A stretch of 41,009 nt of DNA, taken from the NCBI GenBank assembly GCA_964526475.1, contig CAZGKF010000033.1, positions 1-41,009 on the forward strand. The letters run 5' to 3'. The notes beneath the pieces are model-generated. The model was not told where the DNA came from and made no database searches. It saw nothing but the letters and a program-made list of their open reading frames with translations. This document shows, in pieces, positions 8,580 through 16,512 of the stretch. Source of the DNA: CAYVTV01 sp964526475. GTDB lineage: Bacteria > Bacteroidota > Bacteroidia > Bacteroidales > GCA-2748055. The first letter of the stretch is position 1; each line of letters opens with the position of its first letter. Made by a program: the position numbers and the translations under genes.

Positions 8580-10717
8580 ATCTCCACCCATTTTTTTTCT
8601 GTCAGACTTTGAATAGCTGCAAAGGATGCTTTACTTACATTAATGATTTCATTTATTGGAATAAGGGGCCCCCCCCCTTCTTTTATACGTTTAATGAACT
8701 CCAGAAACTGCAATTTATGACCCTTGTTAATGCGGGTTTTAAGATTTTTAAAACCTTTTACACCAAAACCTTTAGTGGTGCGGAAATTATCGATGACAAA
8801 CACCCGTTCACGACTAAACACTTCCACTCTTTCCTTGCTGTATGATTTAGCACCATTCGAAAAATAATTGACCGTCGCGTTGCTGCCATTCTTGAATTTA
8901 AGCAAGATGCTTACATTATCGGTGTTTTCCTTCGGGTTTTCGCCCAGGGCGTTCATGCATACAGCTTTAATTTCAGAACCTGTTAAATAAACGCACAAAT
9001 CAAGGTAATGGCAAGCCTCACCAATAATACGTCCCCCACCAACCTGCAGGTCGTGAACCCAGACGTGCGATGGGATAAAACCGGCATTCATGGTTGCAAC
9101 GATATTAATTGGGCCTGGGTTTTGGCCCAACGCTTTCTTTATTGCTTGCAAGTGAGGTGAGAACCGCCGGTTAAAACCAACCGTAAGGGATGGTTTTGCG
9201 GAAATGAAGTTTGAGTTATATGCATCAATAACTTCATTTACTTGCTCTTGATTCAGGGCAAGGGGTTTTTCAACAAAAATATGTTTGCCAGCCAGAAGCG
9301 CCTCTTTGACAAACTTTGCATGCGAATCATGCCGTGTAGTGATCAAAACCGTATCCACTTCTTCATCCCTGAGAATTTCTTTGTAGTCGGTGGTACTATG
9401 CGTGAAACCGAATTTTTTGGCCAGGGTGGTACCGCTGACACCTCCTGATGATGCAATATAATTTAATCCCGCGTCACTGCCTTTAAGGGCAGGAAGCATG
9501 GTCATTTTAGTAAAGTTCCCTGCGCCTATAACCCCGATAACTCCTTTTGAGCCAGCAAAGGAGCGGTCATTTAGCACCAGGGTTTGATTTTGGATGGTTT
9601 CTGAAAAATCTGCTTCGGGATATTTCAAAATGCTCGCGATGGATCTAGATTTTCCAATGTTGCCGTAAATCTTATCATAATTGTTAAGATCAACAATTTC
9701 GGTAATGAGTTCTTTAACCTTAAGCTTGCCGCTACTCATGGCTTGCAGCACCGCCTCGAAATTTCGTTTTTCGGTCCAGCGCACAAATGGCAGCGGGTAA
9801 TCAATGCCTTTCTGCTCGTAGCTTTCGTCATAGCGGCCAGGGCCATAGGAGCATGAAACCTGAAATGTAAGTTCCTTTTCATAAAATTCTGTCCGGTTAA
9901 GTCTCAGTCCAACAACTCCAACAAGTATGATTCTTCCCCGTTTCCGGCTCATTTGGGCTGATTGTGAAACAATATCATCACTTTTTGCAGAAGCGGTGAT
10001 GATTACTCCATCTGCACCAATTCCGCCAGTGACTTCCAAAACAGCTTTAACTGGATCATCGCCTTTGGTTGGATTTATTGTAGTAACACCCCAGCCGGCA
10101 GCCATATTGCATTTTTCATGGTCAAGGTCAATCCCAATAACCTTGCAACCATTATTCAGTAGCATTTGAACTGATAGCAAACCAATTAAACCCAGGCCAA
10201 TCACAACCATAGTTTCTCCAAAAGTTGGATTTGCTAATCGAATACCTTGTAAGCCTATGGAGCCGATTACAGTAAAAACGGCCTCTTCCTGACTTACGTT
10301 TTCGGGAATTCTTGTCACCAGGTTTTGCGGTACATTAACATACTCGGCATGCTTACCATTCGAAGCTACCCGATCGCCAGGCGAAAAGCCTCGAACCCCT
10401 TCGCCCACCTTAACCACTATGCCTGCATTGCAATATCCCAGGGGCAATGGCTCTTCAAGTCGTTTAAAAACTGTTTCCAGAGCAGGAAGCAACCCGTCAG
10501 AATTTATCTTATCCAGCACCTGCTTCACTTTATCAGGCTGCTGCCGAGCTTTCTTCAATAAATTTGCTTTGCCGAACTCAACCAGCATTCTCTCGGTTCC
10601 TAAAGAAACTAAGGAATGGGTTGATCTGATTGATATTTGTCCTTTGCCGGGCATGGGGTTTGGCACCTCTACCAATGAAGTTTCACCGGTTTTAAAACTT
10701 TGAAGAAGCTGTTTCAT
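8576..10717 (-). CDS. Bi-domain oxidoreductase (medium-chain dehydrogenase fused to Gfo/Idh/MocA)
   Basis: A 713-residue natural fusion. Residues about 1-365 form a medium-chain dehydrogenase/reductase with the NAD(P) motif VVIGLGLIGLLS (Gly174-179); the cluster of four structural-zinc cysteines is absent. Residues about 390-713 form a Gfo/Idh/MocA domain with GVIGVIGAGNF (second Rossmann motif) and the conserved EKP triad in GKHIFVEKPLAL (Glu483-Pro485). Such fusions recur in polysaccharide loci next to heparinase II/III proteins and probably carry out two coupled redox steps on a sugar nucleotide. It overlaps wecB by four bases. The reaction is unknown, and the link to WecB product is an inference from adjacency. 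Confidence 0.9.
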   Translation of the reverse strand: MKQLLQSFKTGETSLVEVPNPMPGKGQISIRSTHSLVSLGTERMLVEFGKANLLKKARQQPDKVKQVLDKINSDGLLPALETVFKRLEEPLPLGYCNAGIVVKVGEGVRGFSPGDRVASNGKHAEYVNVPQNLVTRIPENVSQEEAVFTVIGSIGLQGIRLANPTFGETMVVIGLGLIGLLSVQMLLNNGCKVIGIDLDHEKCNMAAGWGVTTINPTKGDDPVKAVLEVTGGIGADGVIITASAKSDDIVSQSAQMSRKRGRIILVGVVGLRLNRTEFYEKELTFQVSCSYGPGRYDESYEQKGIDYPLPFVRWTEKRNFEAVLQAMSSGKLKVKELITEIVDLNNYDKIYGNIGKSRSIASILKYPEADFSETIQNQTLVLNDRSFAGSKGVIGVIGAGNFTKMTMLPALKGSDAGLNYIASSGGVSGTTLAKKFGFTHSTTDYKEILRDEEVDTVLITTRHDSHAKFVKEALLAGKHIFVEKPLALNQEQVNEVIDAYNSNFISAKPSLTVGFNRRFSPHLQAIKKALGQNPGPINIVATMNAGFIPSHVWVHDLQVGGGRIIGEACHYLDLCVYLTGSEIKAVCMNALGENPKENTDNVSILLKFKNGSNATVNYFSNGAKSYSKERVEVFSRERVFVIDNFRTTKGFGVKGFKNLKTRINKGHKLQFLEFIKRIKEGGGPLIPINEIINVSKASFAAIQSLTEKKWVEI

Positions 10718-10728
10718 TGCAAAAGAAT

Positions 10729-11856
10729 TTAAATATTGTTTTCTTTTTCTTCAATATGCGGATTGCTTTTTTTCAGAATGTGAACTTCTGTGTCTAAATC
10801 GTTACCATAGTTTCCTATGCTGTATGAAAATAATTTGTTGGTTGGATTGATGCCGGCAGGGAAAAAAATTGTTCCAAATTGGAACAACCGGTACGGCAAA
10901 AAATCTTTTCTTTTTGAAAATAAAATCTTAAATCCTTGATCGATTTTTCCAACTAGCACATGAGATTCATTTTTCAAAATTCCGGGGCCTCTTTTCCATT
11001 CAAACCATTTCAGAAAAAAGTTATTTCGTATGCGTACAGGCTCTGTTGAGGTTGAGAAAACAAAATAATCAGCCACTTTACAGCCATAAATAACAGACCC
11101 GTTGACACTAGACAAACTTTTACTTATCCATTCATTTTTTGCTTTGAATAACAGCCTGATATTATTCGCTTCAAACTGGGTGTCAGTGCCATATAAAAGA
11201 CCTTTTTCCGTGGGAAAAGCAATAGATGCCCTGAATTGTTGTGCCCCAATCAGAATAGGCTCCAACGTTTTGAAATTGTCTGTTGTACGCCAAATAGCTG
11301 CAGCATCTCCAAAGTCTCCGGTTAAAACCCATACACATTTATTAATTTGATCAGGAATAATGTTATGAACATGATTTATCTTACCATAAGGGAAGGTATA
11401 AATAACAGAGTATTCTCCCGATAATGATCTTTTAATAATTCTTACTGGTTCTTTAAGTGGATTGCCAAAATATTCCCCAAAATAAAGTCCATCTTCAAAA
11501 CCCTTTATGTTTTCAATTATGGAAAAATGTAGCGGCCCTTTACCTCTTTCAAGGGAATACTCTTCAATTATGGAGTTATTTGCTAAATCAACACAAAAAA
11601 TTTTCTTGCTATAACTTAAAAAAACCTTGTTAAGTCCATAAATGCCTGAATTAACACCCAGTCTAAATAATCTTTTTAATAGTTTTATCTTTCCAAGAAT
11701 TTTTAAATGTGTTTTAAATGGAAGATAATTTAGATGAATATTTTTCTCTTCACTTATGTCATAAAGATAAAGTTCGTTATACCAATTCAATAATATTTTG
11801 TGGCCTATAAAAGTGACTGGCTTTTTATTTTTTATTACTTCTATTAGCATTCCCAA
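10729..11856 (-). CDS. Uncharacterised protein, probable beta-propeller-like fold
   Basis: I do not recognise a named family. The 375-residue sequence is rich in short beta-strand-like blocks spaced by turns (for example KKIFCVDLANNSIIEEYSLE, NKCVWVLTGDFGDAAAIWRT, EKGLLYGTDTQFEANNIRLL, GCKVADYFVFSTSTEP), which suggests repeated four-stranded blades as in beta-propellers. The blocks DGLYFGEYFGNP and HVHNIIPD resemble patterns of carbohydrate-active or sialidase-like propellers but carry no diagnostic catalytic signature. There is no signal peptide. It sits between an acyltransferase gene and the bi-domain oxidoreductase, 11 bases before the latter, and so belongs to the locus. A role in binding or modifying the glycan is only a guess. 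A start at ATG 11850 is equally possible. Confidence 0.65.
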   Translation of the reverse strand: MGMLIEVIKNKKPVTFIGHKILLNWYNELYLYDISEEKNIHLNYLPFKTHLKILGKIKLLKRLFRLGVNSGIYGLNKVFLSYSKKIFCVDLANNSIIEEYSLERGKGPLHFSIIENIKGFEDGLYFGEYFGNPLKEPVRIIKRSLSGEYSVIYTFPYGKINHVHNIIPDQINKCVWVLTGDFGDAAAIWRTTDNFKTLEPILIGAQQFRASIAFPTEKGLLYGTDTQFEANNIRLLFKAKNEWISKSLSSVNGSVIYGCKVADYFVFSTSTEPVRIRNNFFLKWFEWKRGPGILKNESHVLVGKIDQGFKILFSKRKDFLPYRLFQFGTIFFPAGINPTNKLFSYSIGNYGNDLDTEVHILKKSNPHIEEKENNI

Positions 11857-11883
11857 ACAAATTCAATAAGCTGATTTTTGGAA

Positions 11884-12786
11884 TTAATTTTTGGGGTTTT
11901 TTGGTGCAAGGGGGTAATTTGTTGATCCATTTTTAATGTCTGTAATCATTAAATTAACTACTTTTTTGCAATCTACACAAGAAATAAAATTATTTCCAAA
12001 TTTTATTGTGGAAATAATATCTTGGGTTTTCCATTTGGAAAGAACTTTGCTTTTTGATAAATAATATTTAGCAATATTCAAATCTGCTTTTCGCACATTA
12101 TAATCTCCGTAATTATAATCTCTATCTTTAACAATTACTTTATATTCTTTGAAAAAATCTTTTATGGGAAAATTTTCGTCTAACACCTCTTCTGCCACAT
12201 GCATTATGGTTGCCCGGCGCAAAGTGACTCCAAGAAAAATGGCTTTACCACCTATCATTGCAAACCTAAAATAGGGTGAATTCTTACCATGTGGCAGGGG
12301 CTTGCTTTGATCCAAATTATTTTTAAGAAGTAATTCTTTATCTTTTCCCCAAGCTGCTACACTTGAAAAAGGGTGTAAGCTTCTTTTTACGCCTTCTGAT
12401 TTTCGAAAACACTCAGTTAAATAACCTACTGTAGATTTTGAATTGGTTACGTCATAACCAAAAACCCCATTCAACTCATTTAACTTAGGGTGCGTTGGCA
12501 TTAAGATGTTACCTTCATTTCCGATATATTTTTTTAGAAAAGCAATTATTTCCTCTGGCTTAGCATCAATGTTAGAGAGAGAGCTATGAACGAGAATTGA
12601 ATCACCGGCTTTTATATTTAAAGAAATCAGGGCTTTTTCAATATCTTCCAGCTTAAGTTTTTGTATTTTCTTTTTCTTTATTCTAAATGGATTGTATATT
12701 TTATTTATTCTCAGTTTGTAATAAATAAGCCGCAAAAAAAAGTGCAAGAAATATTTTGTTTCAACGACAAAAAATTCTTTTTTCAT
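11884..12786 (-). CDS. AAC(3)-fold acyltransferase of the polysaccharide locus
   Basis: A 300-residue member of the aminoglycoside 3-N-acetyltransferase fold. Family blocks are visible: GDSILVHSSLSNID (CoA-binding region), ILMPTHPKLNELNG, SLHPFSSVAAWGKD, PLPHGKNSPYFR and ATIMHVAEEVLDENFP, which include the conserved histidines. The first about 40 residues are basic and hydrophobic, absent from resistance enzymes. The protein probably acylates an amino sugar of the glycan from acyl-CoA rather than conferring drug resistance, given its position between glycosyltransferase and sugar-modification genes. A divergent C-terminus has Cys-x2-Cys (SCVDCKK). Confidence 0.82.
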   Translation of the reverse strand: MKKEFFVVETKYFLHFFLRLIYYKLRINKIYNPFRIKKKKIQKLKLEDIEKALISLNIKAGDSILVHSSLSNIDAKPEEIIAFLKKYIGNEGNILMPTHPKLNELNGVFGYDVTNSKSTVGYLTECFRKSEGVKRSLHPFSSVAAWGKDKELLLKNNLDQSKPLPHGKNSPYFRFAMIGGKAIFLGVTLRRATIMHVAEEVLDENFPIKDFFKEYKVIVKDRDYNYGDYNVRKADLNIAKYYLSKSKVLSKWKTQDIISTIKFGNNFISCVDCKKVVNLMITDIKNGSTNYPLAPKNPKN

Positions 12787-12792
12787 TTTTAA

Positions 12793-13998
12793 TTAATTAG
12801 TCTTAAACAAGGTTTTATTAAATTTTTCTGTTAACCGGTAAAGGTTTTGGTAGAATTTATTCCTGCGGTTTGTAAGCGCCTCACTACTAAATTGTTTGCT
12901 TTTTTCAAACAGTTCCGAACTTAACTCTTCATAAAGATTAGAGTTTTGATAAAGCTCATTTATTTTTTTTGCAAATCCAACAGAATCATTTGGTTGAAAT
13001 AAAAGAGAATGAGGTAGTAATTCAGGAATGCCTCCTACGGGTGTCGACAGGCATGGCAAACCAGTTGCCATCGCTTCAACTATACAGCGAGGCATGCCTT
13101 CAGTTTTGCTGGGGAAAACCATTAAGTCTGATCTTACAAGGAATTCTCTTAACTCATTTAAATCTAAATAGCCAACAAACTCAACATTATCTTTTAATCT
13201 AAGGCTTAACGAATACTGATGAAGCTCTTTCATTAGGTCACCATATCCTGCGAATTTTACAACAACATTCTCTAATCCTTTTTCTTTTAAAATTTTTATG
13301 GCTTTTAATAATGTAATGTGACCTTTATTATAGGTTTTTATTTGATTGGTAACATGACATATAACAAATTCTTTTCCCTTTTTAAGCACTCTTTTTTTGT
13401 AGAAAAAAGCTTGTGGCAACTCCACTGAAGAATAATATGACTTAAAATGATCTTTTTTTTGGGGAGGATATATCCTTTGTAATACACTTTTTGTAACATA
13501 TGAAACCCCATTAGCATGTTTCAGGGCTTTTTTCAGTTTTTGGTGGATTAAAAATTGAAGTATAAAATGAAAAATTGAGCTTGTGTTTTTCATTTTCTCA
13601 TAAGGGTTTGCAATTATTTCAACTGCGAGCGGAATGTTTTTGTTTTTTATTTCATTTAAAGCCATAAAGCCTAAAGGAGAAGGGAGTCTAAATATTGCTG
13701 CATCAACTCCTTTATAGACTGATTTCAATGTTTTTTTAATTCTTAAGAAGGAACTTGCGTATTGTTTTGGCCCTTGGAAAAATGGAATAGGATAAACCTC
13801 AATTCTTTTATCTTCAATCAAGAATCGGTGAATTCCTAGCTCTTTCTCGCTAAAAACAGTCTTTACCCTAACTGCAAAGCGTACGAGCTCAAATACATTT
13901 AGATACCGATTCAACAGAATTAAGCCTGACTCCTTCACATAGTATTGCCCATGGAAGGAAAACACATAATGGTCACAAGAAAGCAAAAGTTTTTTCAT
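12793..13998 (-). CDS. Glycosyltransferase family 4
   Basis: A GT-B glycosyltransferase of about 401 residues. The C-terminal donor domain is clear: EFVICHVTNQIKTYNKGHIT, VVKFAGYGDLMKELHQY, VEFVGYLDLNELREFLV and the E-x7-E block FPSKTEGMPRCIVEAMATGLPCL. The N-terminal domain (MKKLLLSCDHYVFSFHGQYY) is less typical. I chose the ATG at 13998, four bases past the stop of the upstream GT4 gene; ATGs at 14010 and 14043 in the same frame would overlap that gene, and 14010 (MFEIMKK) is a fair alternative. Donor and linkage are unknown. Confidence 0.88.
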   Translation of the reverse strand: MKKLLLSCDHYVFSFHGQYYVKESGLILLNRYLNVFELVRFAVRVKTVFSEKELGIHRFLIEDKRIEVYPIPFFQGPKQYASSFLRIKKTLKSVYKGVDAAIFRLPSPLGFMALNEIKNKNIPLAVEIIANPYEKMKNTSSIFHFILQFLIHQKLKKALKHANGVSYVTKSVLQRIYPPQKKDHFKSYYSSVELPQAFFYKKRVLKKGKEFVICHVTNQIKTYNKGHITLLKAIKILKEKGLENVVVKFAGYGDLMKELHQYSLSLRLKDNVEFVGYLDLNELREFLVRSDLMVFPSKTEGMPRCIVEAMATGLPCLSTPVGGIPELLPHSLLFQPNDSVGFAKKINELYQNSNLYEELSSELFEKSKQFSSEALTNRRNKFYQNLYRLTEKFNKTLFKTN

Positions 13999-14002
13999 AA
14001 TT

Positions 14003-15070
14003 TCAAACATCTTGAAGAATAAAGGTCCTGTATTTATCTGCAATCTCTGAACTATTAAGATGTTTCACTTTTTCAACAGACCTTTTTGAAAACTCCTCGA
14101 CAAGCGTTGGAGATTTTATTAATTCCTCAAGGTATTGTTTAAATTGTTTCAAATTGTTTGTTTCTACTAAATAACCATTTTTCTTGTGATTAATTAGATC
14201 AGCTGGGCCTGCAATGCAGTTAAAGCTTAAGCATGCGCAACCGGCACTCATGGCTTCAGCTAAAGCGTTGGGAAAACCTTCTGATGTTGAAGGGAATGCA
14301 AAAACTTTACTTCGTTGATAATAACTCTGAACATCAGTTGTGTTACCAATAAAAGAAATTCTATCAGAGAAACCTGCTTTTTCAACAATTGTTTTACAAT
14401 AATCTAATTTTGGTCCTTCACCTACCAATACAAGAGACCAACCTTTTGGGTTGATTTCCATAAAGATATTAATTAGTTCTTTTTGATTTTTTGAGGTGAT
14501 AAACCTGCCTACATTCAAAATAATGTTTTCTCTTTTTATCTGCTGTTTTTCTATTGATGCAACAGGATTAGGTATGACAATAATGTTTTTATGATGGGTT
14601 TTTGAATATATATATTCTTTTGCTACATTTGTTTGTGCAATAATCCCATGGGCCCAGCGATAAACAAAAGGATTAATCAATTCAGAAATAAGGCCATACT
14701 TAATGCCCGGACGGCTTCTGTCTGAAACAAATCCCTTTATACCTAATCCTAATGAGGCCGTTAATACCAAGGAATTATATTTACTATTGAAACTAAGAAA
14801 AGCCCCAGGTTTGATTTCTCTTAGCTTTTTTCTGATAAAACTAAATATCTTGATAGTATATAACAGCCGTGGAAAATTTTTATAATTGAAATTGATTTTG
14901 TGTAAGAATACATTGCTATGGAGTTCGTAGAAAATATCAGGTTTCGCATAAAGGCAAAGATGAACCTCTACATCTGCTTGAAAGGAAAACTCATTAGCCA
15001 GTATAGACATAACCCTTTCAGCTCCTCCAGCTGATAAACCAGGAATCATTAAGCAAATTATTTTTTTCAA
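14003..15070 (-). CDS. Glycosyltransferase family 4 (PglH/PimA-like)
   Basis: A 355-residue GT4 enzyme. It opens with the glycine-rich acceptor loop IPGLSAGGAERVM, typical of Campylobacter PglH-like GalNAc transferases, then has IILNVGRFITSKNQKELI, WSLVLVGEGP, ISFIGNTTDVQSYYQ and the E-x7-E block FPSTSEGFPNALAEAMSAG. The start codon is TTG at 15070; no ATG precedes the conserved loop, and this TTG overlaps the stop of a short upstream reading frame as TTGA. A decayed relative of its first 40 residues lies at about 16365-16489, indicating that this family was once duplicated here. Donor unknown. Confidence 0.9.
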   Translation of the reverse strand: MKKIICLMIPGLSAGGAERVMSILANEFSFQADVEVHLCLYAKPDIFYELHSNVFLHKINFNYKNFPRLLYTIKIFSFIRKKLREIKPGAFLSFNSKYNSLVLTASLGLGIKGFVSDRSRPGIKYGLISELINPFVYRWAHGIIAQTNVAKEYIYSKTHHKNIIVIPNPVASIEKQQIKRENIILNVGRFITSKNQKELINIFMEINPKGWSLVLVGEGPKLDYCKTIVEKAGFSDRISFIGNTTDVQSYYQRSKVFAFPSTSEGFPNALAEAMSAGCACLSFNCIAGPADLINHKKNGYLVETNNLKQFKQYLEELIKSPTLVEEFSKRSVEKVKHLNSSEIADKYRTFILQDV

Positions 15071-15174
15071 AATCGTAAAACTTTTTTCTTTAAATAATTC
15101 TTGTTTTTAAAATTATTCAGTAATATTTTGCTTGTTAATCGAAAATTTTTATCAACATGGGGTTTATGACACAT
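15068..15174 (-). other. Short reading frame abutting the GT4 start, possible gene remnant
   Basis: A 35-codon frame begins at ATG 15174 (MCHKPHVDKNFRLTSK) and ends in a TGA that overlaps the TTG start of the downstream GT4. The frame stays open about eight codons upstream of the ATG. The basic tail and the coupled junction look like the C-terminal end of a former gene whose body has been lost. I cannot assign a family. 15175-15285 shows nothing else. Confidence 0.35.
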
Positions 15175-15285
15175 AAACAATCCTATATCTATTTGATATT
15201 AAGTTTTATAAGTATAAGTATTTTCCCTGAATAACATTATTTCATTTATAAACCAGAATCAACTATAATTTGGCATACTCTTAAC

Positions 15286-16127
15286 TCAGCAAACTGACTT
15301 CCCAAGATTTTTTTGTAATTCATTTTCGGGTAATTCATCTTTTGGCTCCCACCCAGATTTCTTTTTAGCTAACAATAGTAATGAATCTTTCCATGTTGGG
15401 AATACTCTTGTTATTAACAAATATGGCTTTCTGAATTTTTTATTTAATCTACTTATCATATGATCACAACCGTATAATTCAATGATTTCAAGGTTTAAAA
15501 AATGAGATAATTTTTTTAAATCGTCAATTACATATTCTCTGACATGACCTCTCCATTCACCAGGATACCAATAATAAGAATCGAAAGTAGGCAAATTAAT
15601 TTTCCCGAAAATTACATTGATCCGCTTTCTTATATTAACTGCATTTGGAACTGTAATAAAGAGATAACCGTCATCGCTCAATAGTTTTAATAAATTTATT
15701 AATAAATCCTTAGGTGAATCATGAAGATGTTCCAATACATGGTGAATCATAATCATATCAAAAGACTTTTCATTAAATGGAAGACTCTTATAACGAACCA
15801 ATTTAAAATCAATGCCAACATCTTCCGTGAATTTTACAACTTTATCAATAACACCTGGCGTTTTATGCCAGTGATCCATTAAATCATCAATGGCTGAACA
15901 TTTATACCCCATAAATTTAAAAGCCCAGCTTTATCACAAACCCCAGAGCCAAAATCTAGTATTTTACTCCCCGGATCAAGATATTTCTCAGTTATCCTTA
16001 TAAGGTCATTATATGAGCTGAGTTCAAAGCCACTAGCTTTCTTTTGTATCTGATCCTTAAATGGAAAGGTTGAGATCAGGGTTTCTAATGCAGTTTTTTC
16101 TATACTTTTTTTTTCAATTTCGCTCAT
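15286..16127 (-). pseudogene. Class I SAM-dependent methyltransferase, interrupted by a -1 frameshift
   Basis: Two overlapping frames together make one methyltransferase of about 280 residues. The first (16127-15879) gives the N-terminus and the SAM-binding loop ILDFGSGVCDKAGLL, then loses homology. The second (from 15912 to 15286) continues in the -1 frame with LMGYKCSAIDDLMDHWHK, the acceptor-side motif HHVLEHLHDSPKDLL and a long C-terminus. Joining them at about 15912 restores one continuous domain. The step may be a loss of one base, an assembly error, or a programmed slip: the junction is an A-AAT-TTA heptamer in the correct phase. If active, it would methylate a sugar of the repeat unit. 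If not recoded, the gene is broken, because the SAM loop and the rest of the domain lie in separate products. Confidence 0.8.
15912..15918 (-). other. In-phase A-AAT-TTA heptamer at the methyltransferase frame junction
   Basis: On the minus strand the heptamer AAATTTA is read as A-AAT-TTA in the upstream frame, the X-XXY-YYZ phase needed for tandem -1 slippage. It lies exactly where homology passes to the -1 frame. The next six bases, with its last A, provide ATGGGG, a possible independent start. The nearest clear stem (CTGGC/GCCAG, 15855-15871) is 40 bases downstream, further than usual for a stimulator. Confidence 0.5.
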
Positions 16128-16149
16128 AAGATTATTTATAAAATTTCGC

Positions 16150-16240
16150 TTTAGTACTACTTTACCAGGTTAATTGGGATAATTGTGATCTATGTCTTTA
16201 AGTCTTTTTTCGAGATGCTCTTTTTTAAGTAAAAAGCCTT
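16150..16240 (-). pseudogene. Possible C-terminal gene fragment
   Basis: In one minus-strand frame about 25 codons read PRKGFLLKKEHLEKRLKDID and end HNYPN-stop near 16172. The charged, helix-like composition is like the end of a real protein, but an in-frame stop precedes it and no start is available. Together with the GT4 stub just upstream it suggests that 16130-16490 is the scar of deleted or decayed genes. Confidence 0.3.
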
Positions 16241-16364
16241 TCCTCGGCTATTACTTCATATACACTTAACAACATAAAATCTATTAAACCCAAGGCCTAG
16301 ATTAATTGCATTTCATATTTTGACAGGTGTTTTTTTAGCAAAAAGATTCCAGCATCTAGTTTTA

Positions 16365-16489
16365 GTAAAGAATAAGATAAAACTCAATGTTTTCTTGAAT
16401 TAAGAATTCGTTGGTCACAACTGGCATTAAACGTTCAACTCCTCCGGCAGATAGGCCGGGGATTATTAAAGCAATTATTTTAGTTGCCA
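16365..16489 (-). pseudogene. Decayed N-terminal stub of a GT4 glycosyltransferase
   Basis: From ATG 16489 the minus strand reads MATKIIALIIPGLSAG, matching the start of the intact GT4 at 15070 (MKKIICLMIPGLSAGG). After one missing base it continues in a second frame as GVERLMPVVTNEFLIQE, parallel to GAERVMSILANEFSFQA, then LILY, where the intact gene has LCLYAKPD. It then reaches stops, and no donor domain follows. This is a truncated, frameshifted relic of a second copy of the same GT4 subfamily. Confidence 0.75.
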
Positions 16490-16512
16490 TTAAAACACCT
16501 TCGCATGACGTT

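Noticed and set aside
11884..12786. Aminoglycoside resistance gene
   Set aside because: The fold matches AAC(3), but the gene lies within the polysaccharide operon and has a different N-terminus; a sugar acyltransferase role is more likely.
15855..15871. Stimulatory stem for a programmed -1 frameshift
   Set aside because: The CTGGC/GCCAG stem lies 40 bases after the heptamer; usual spacers are 5-9 bases. The heptamer is kept as an observation only.
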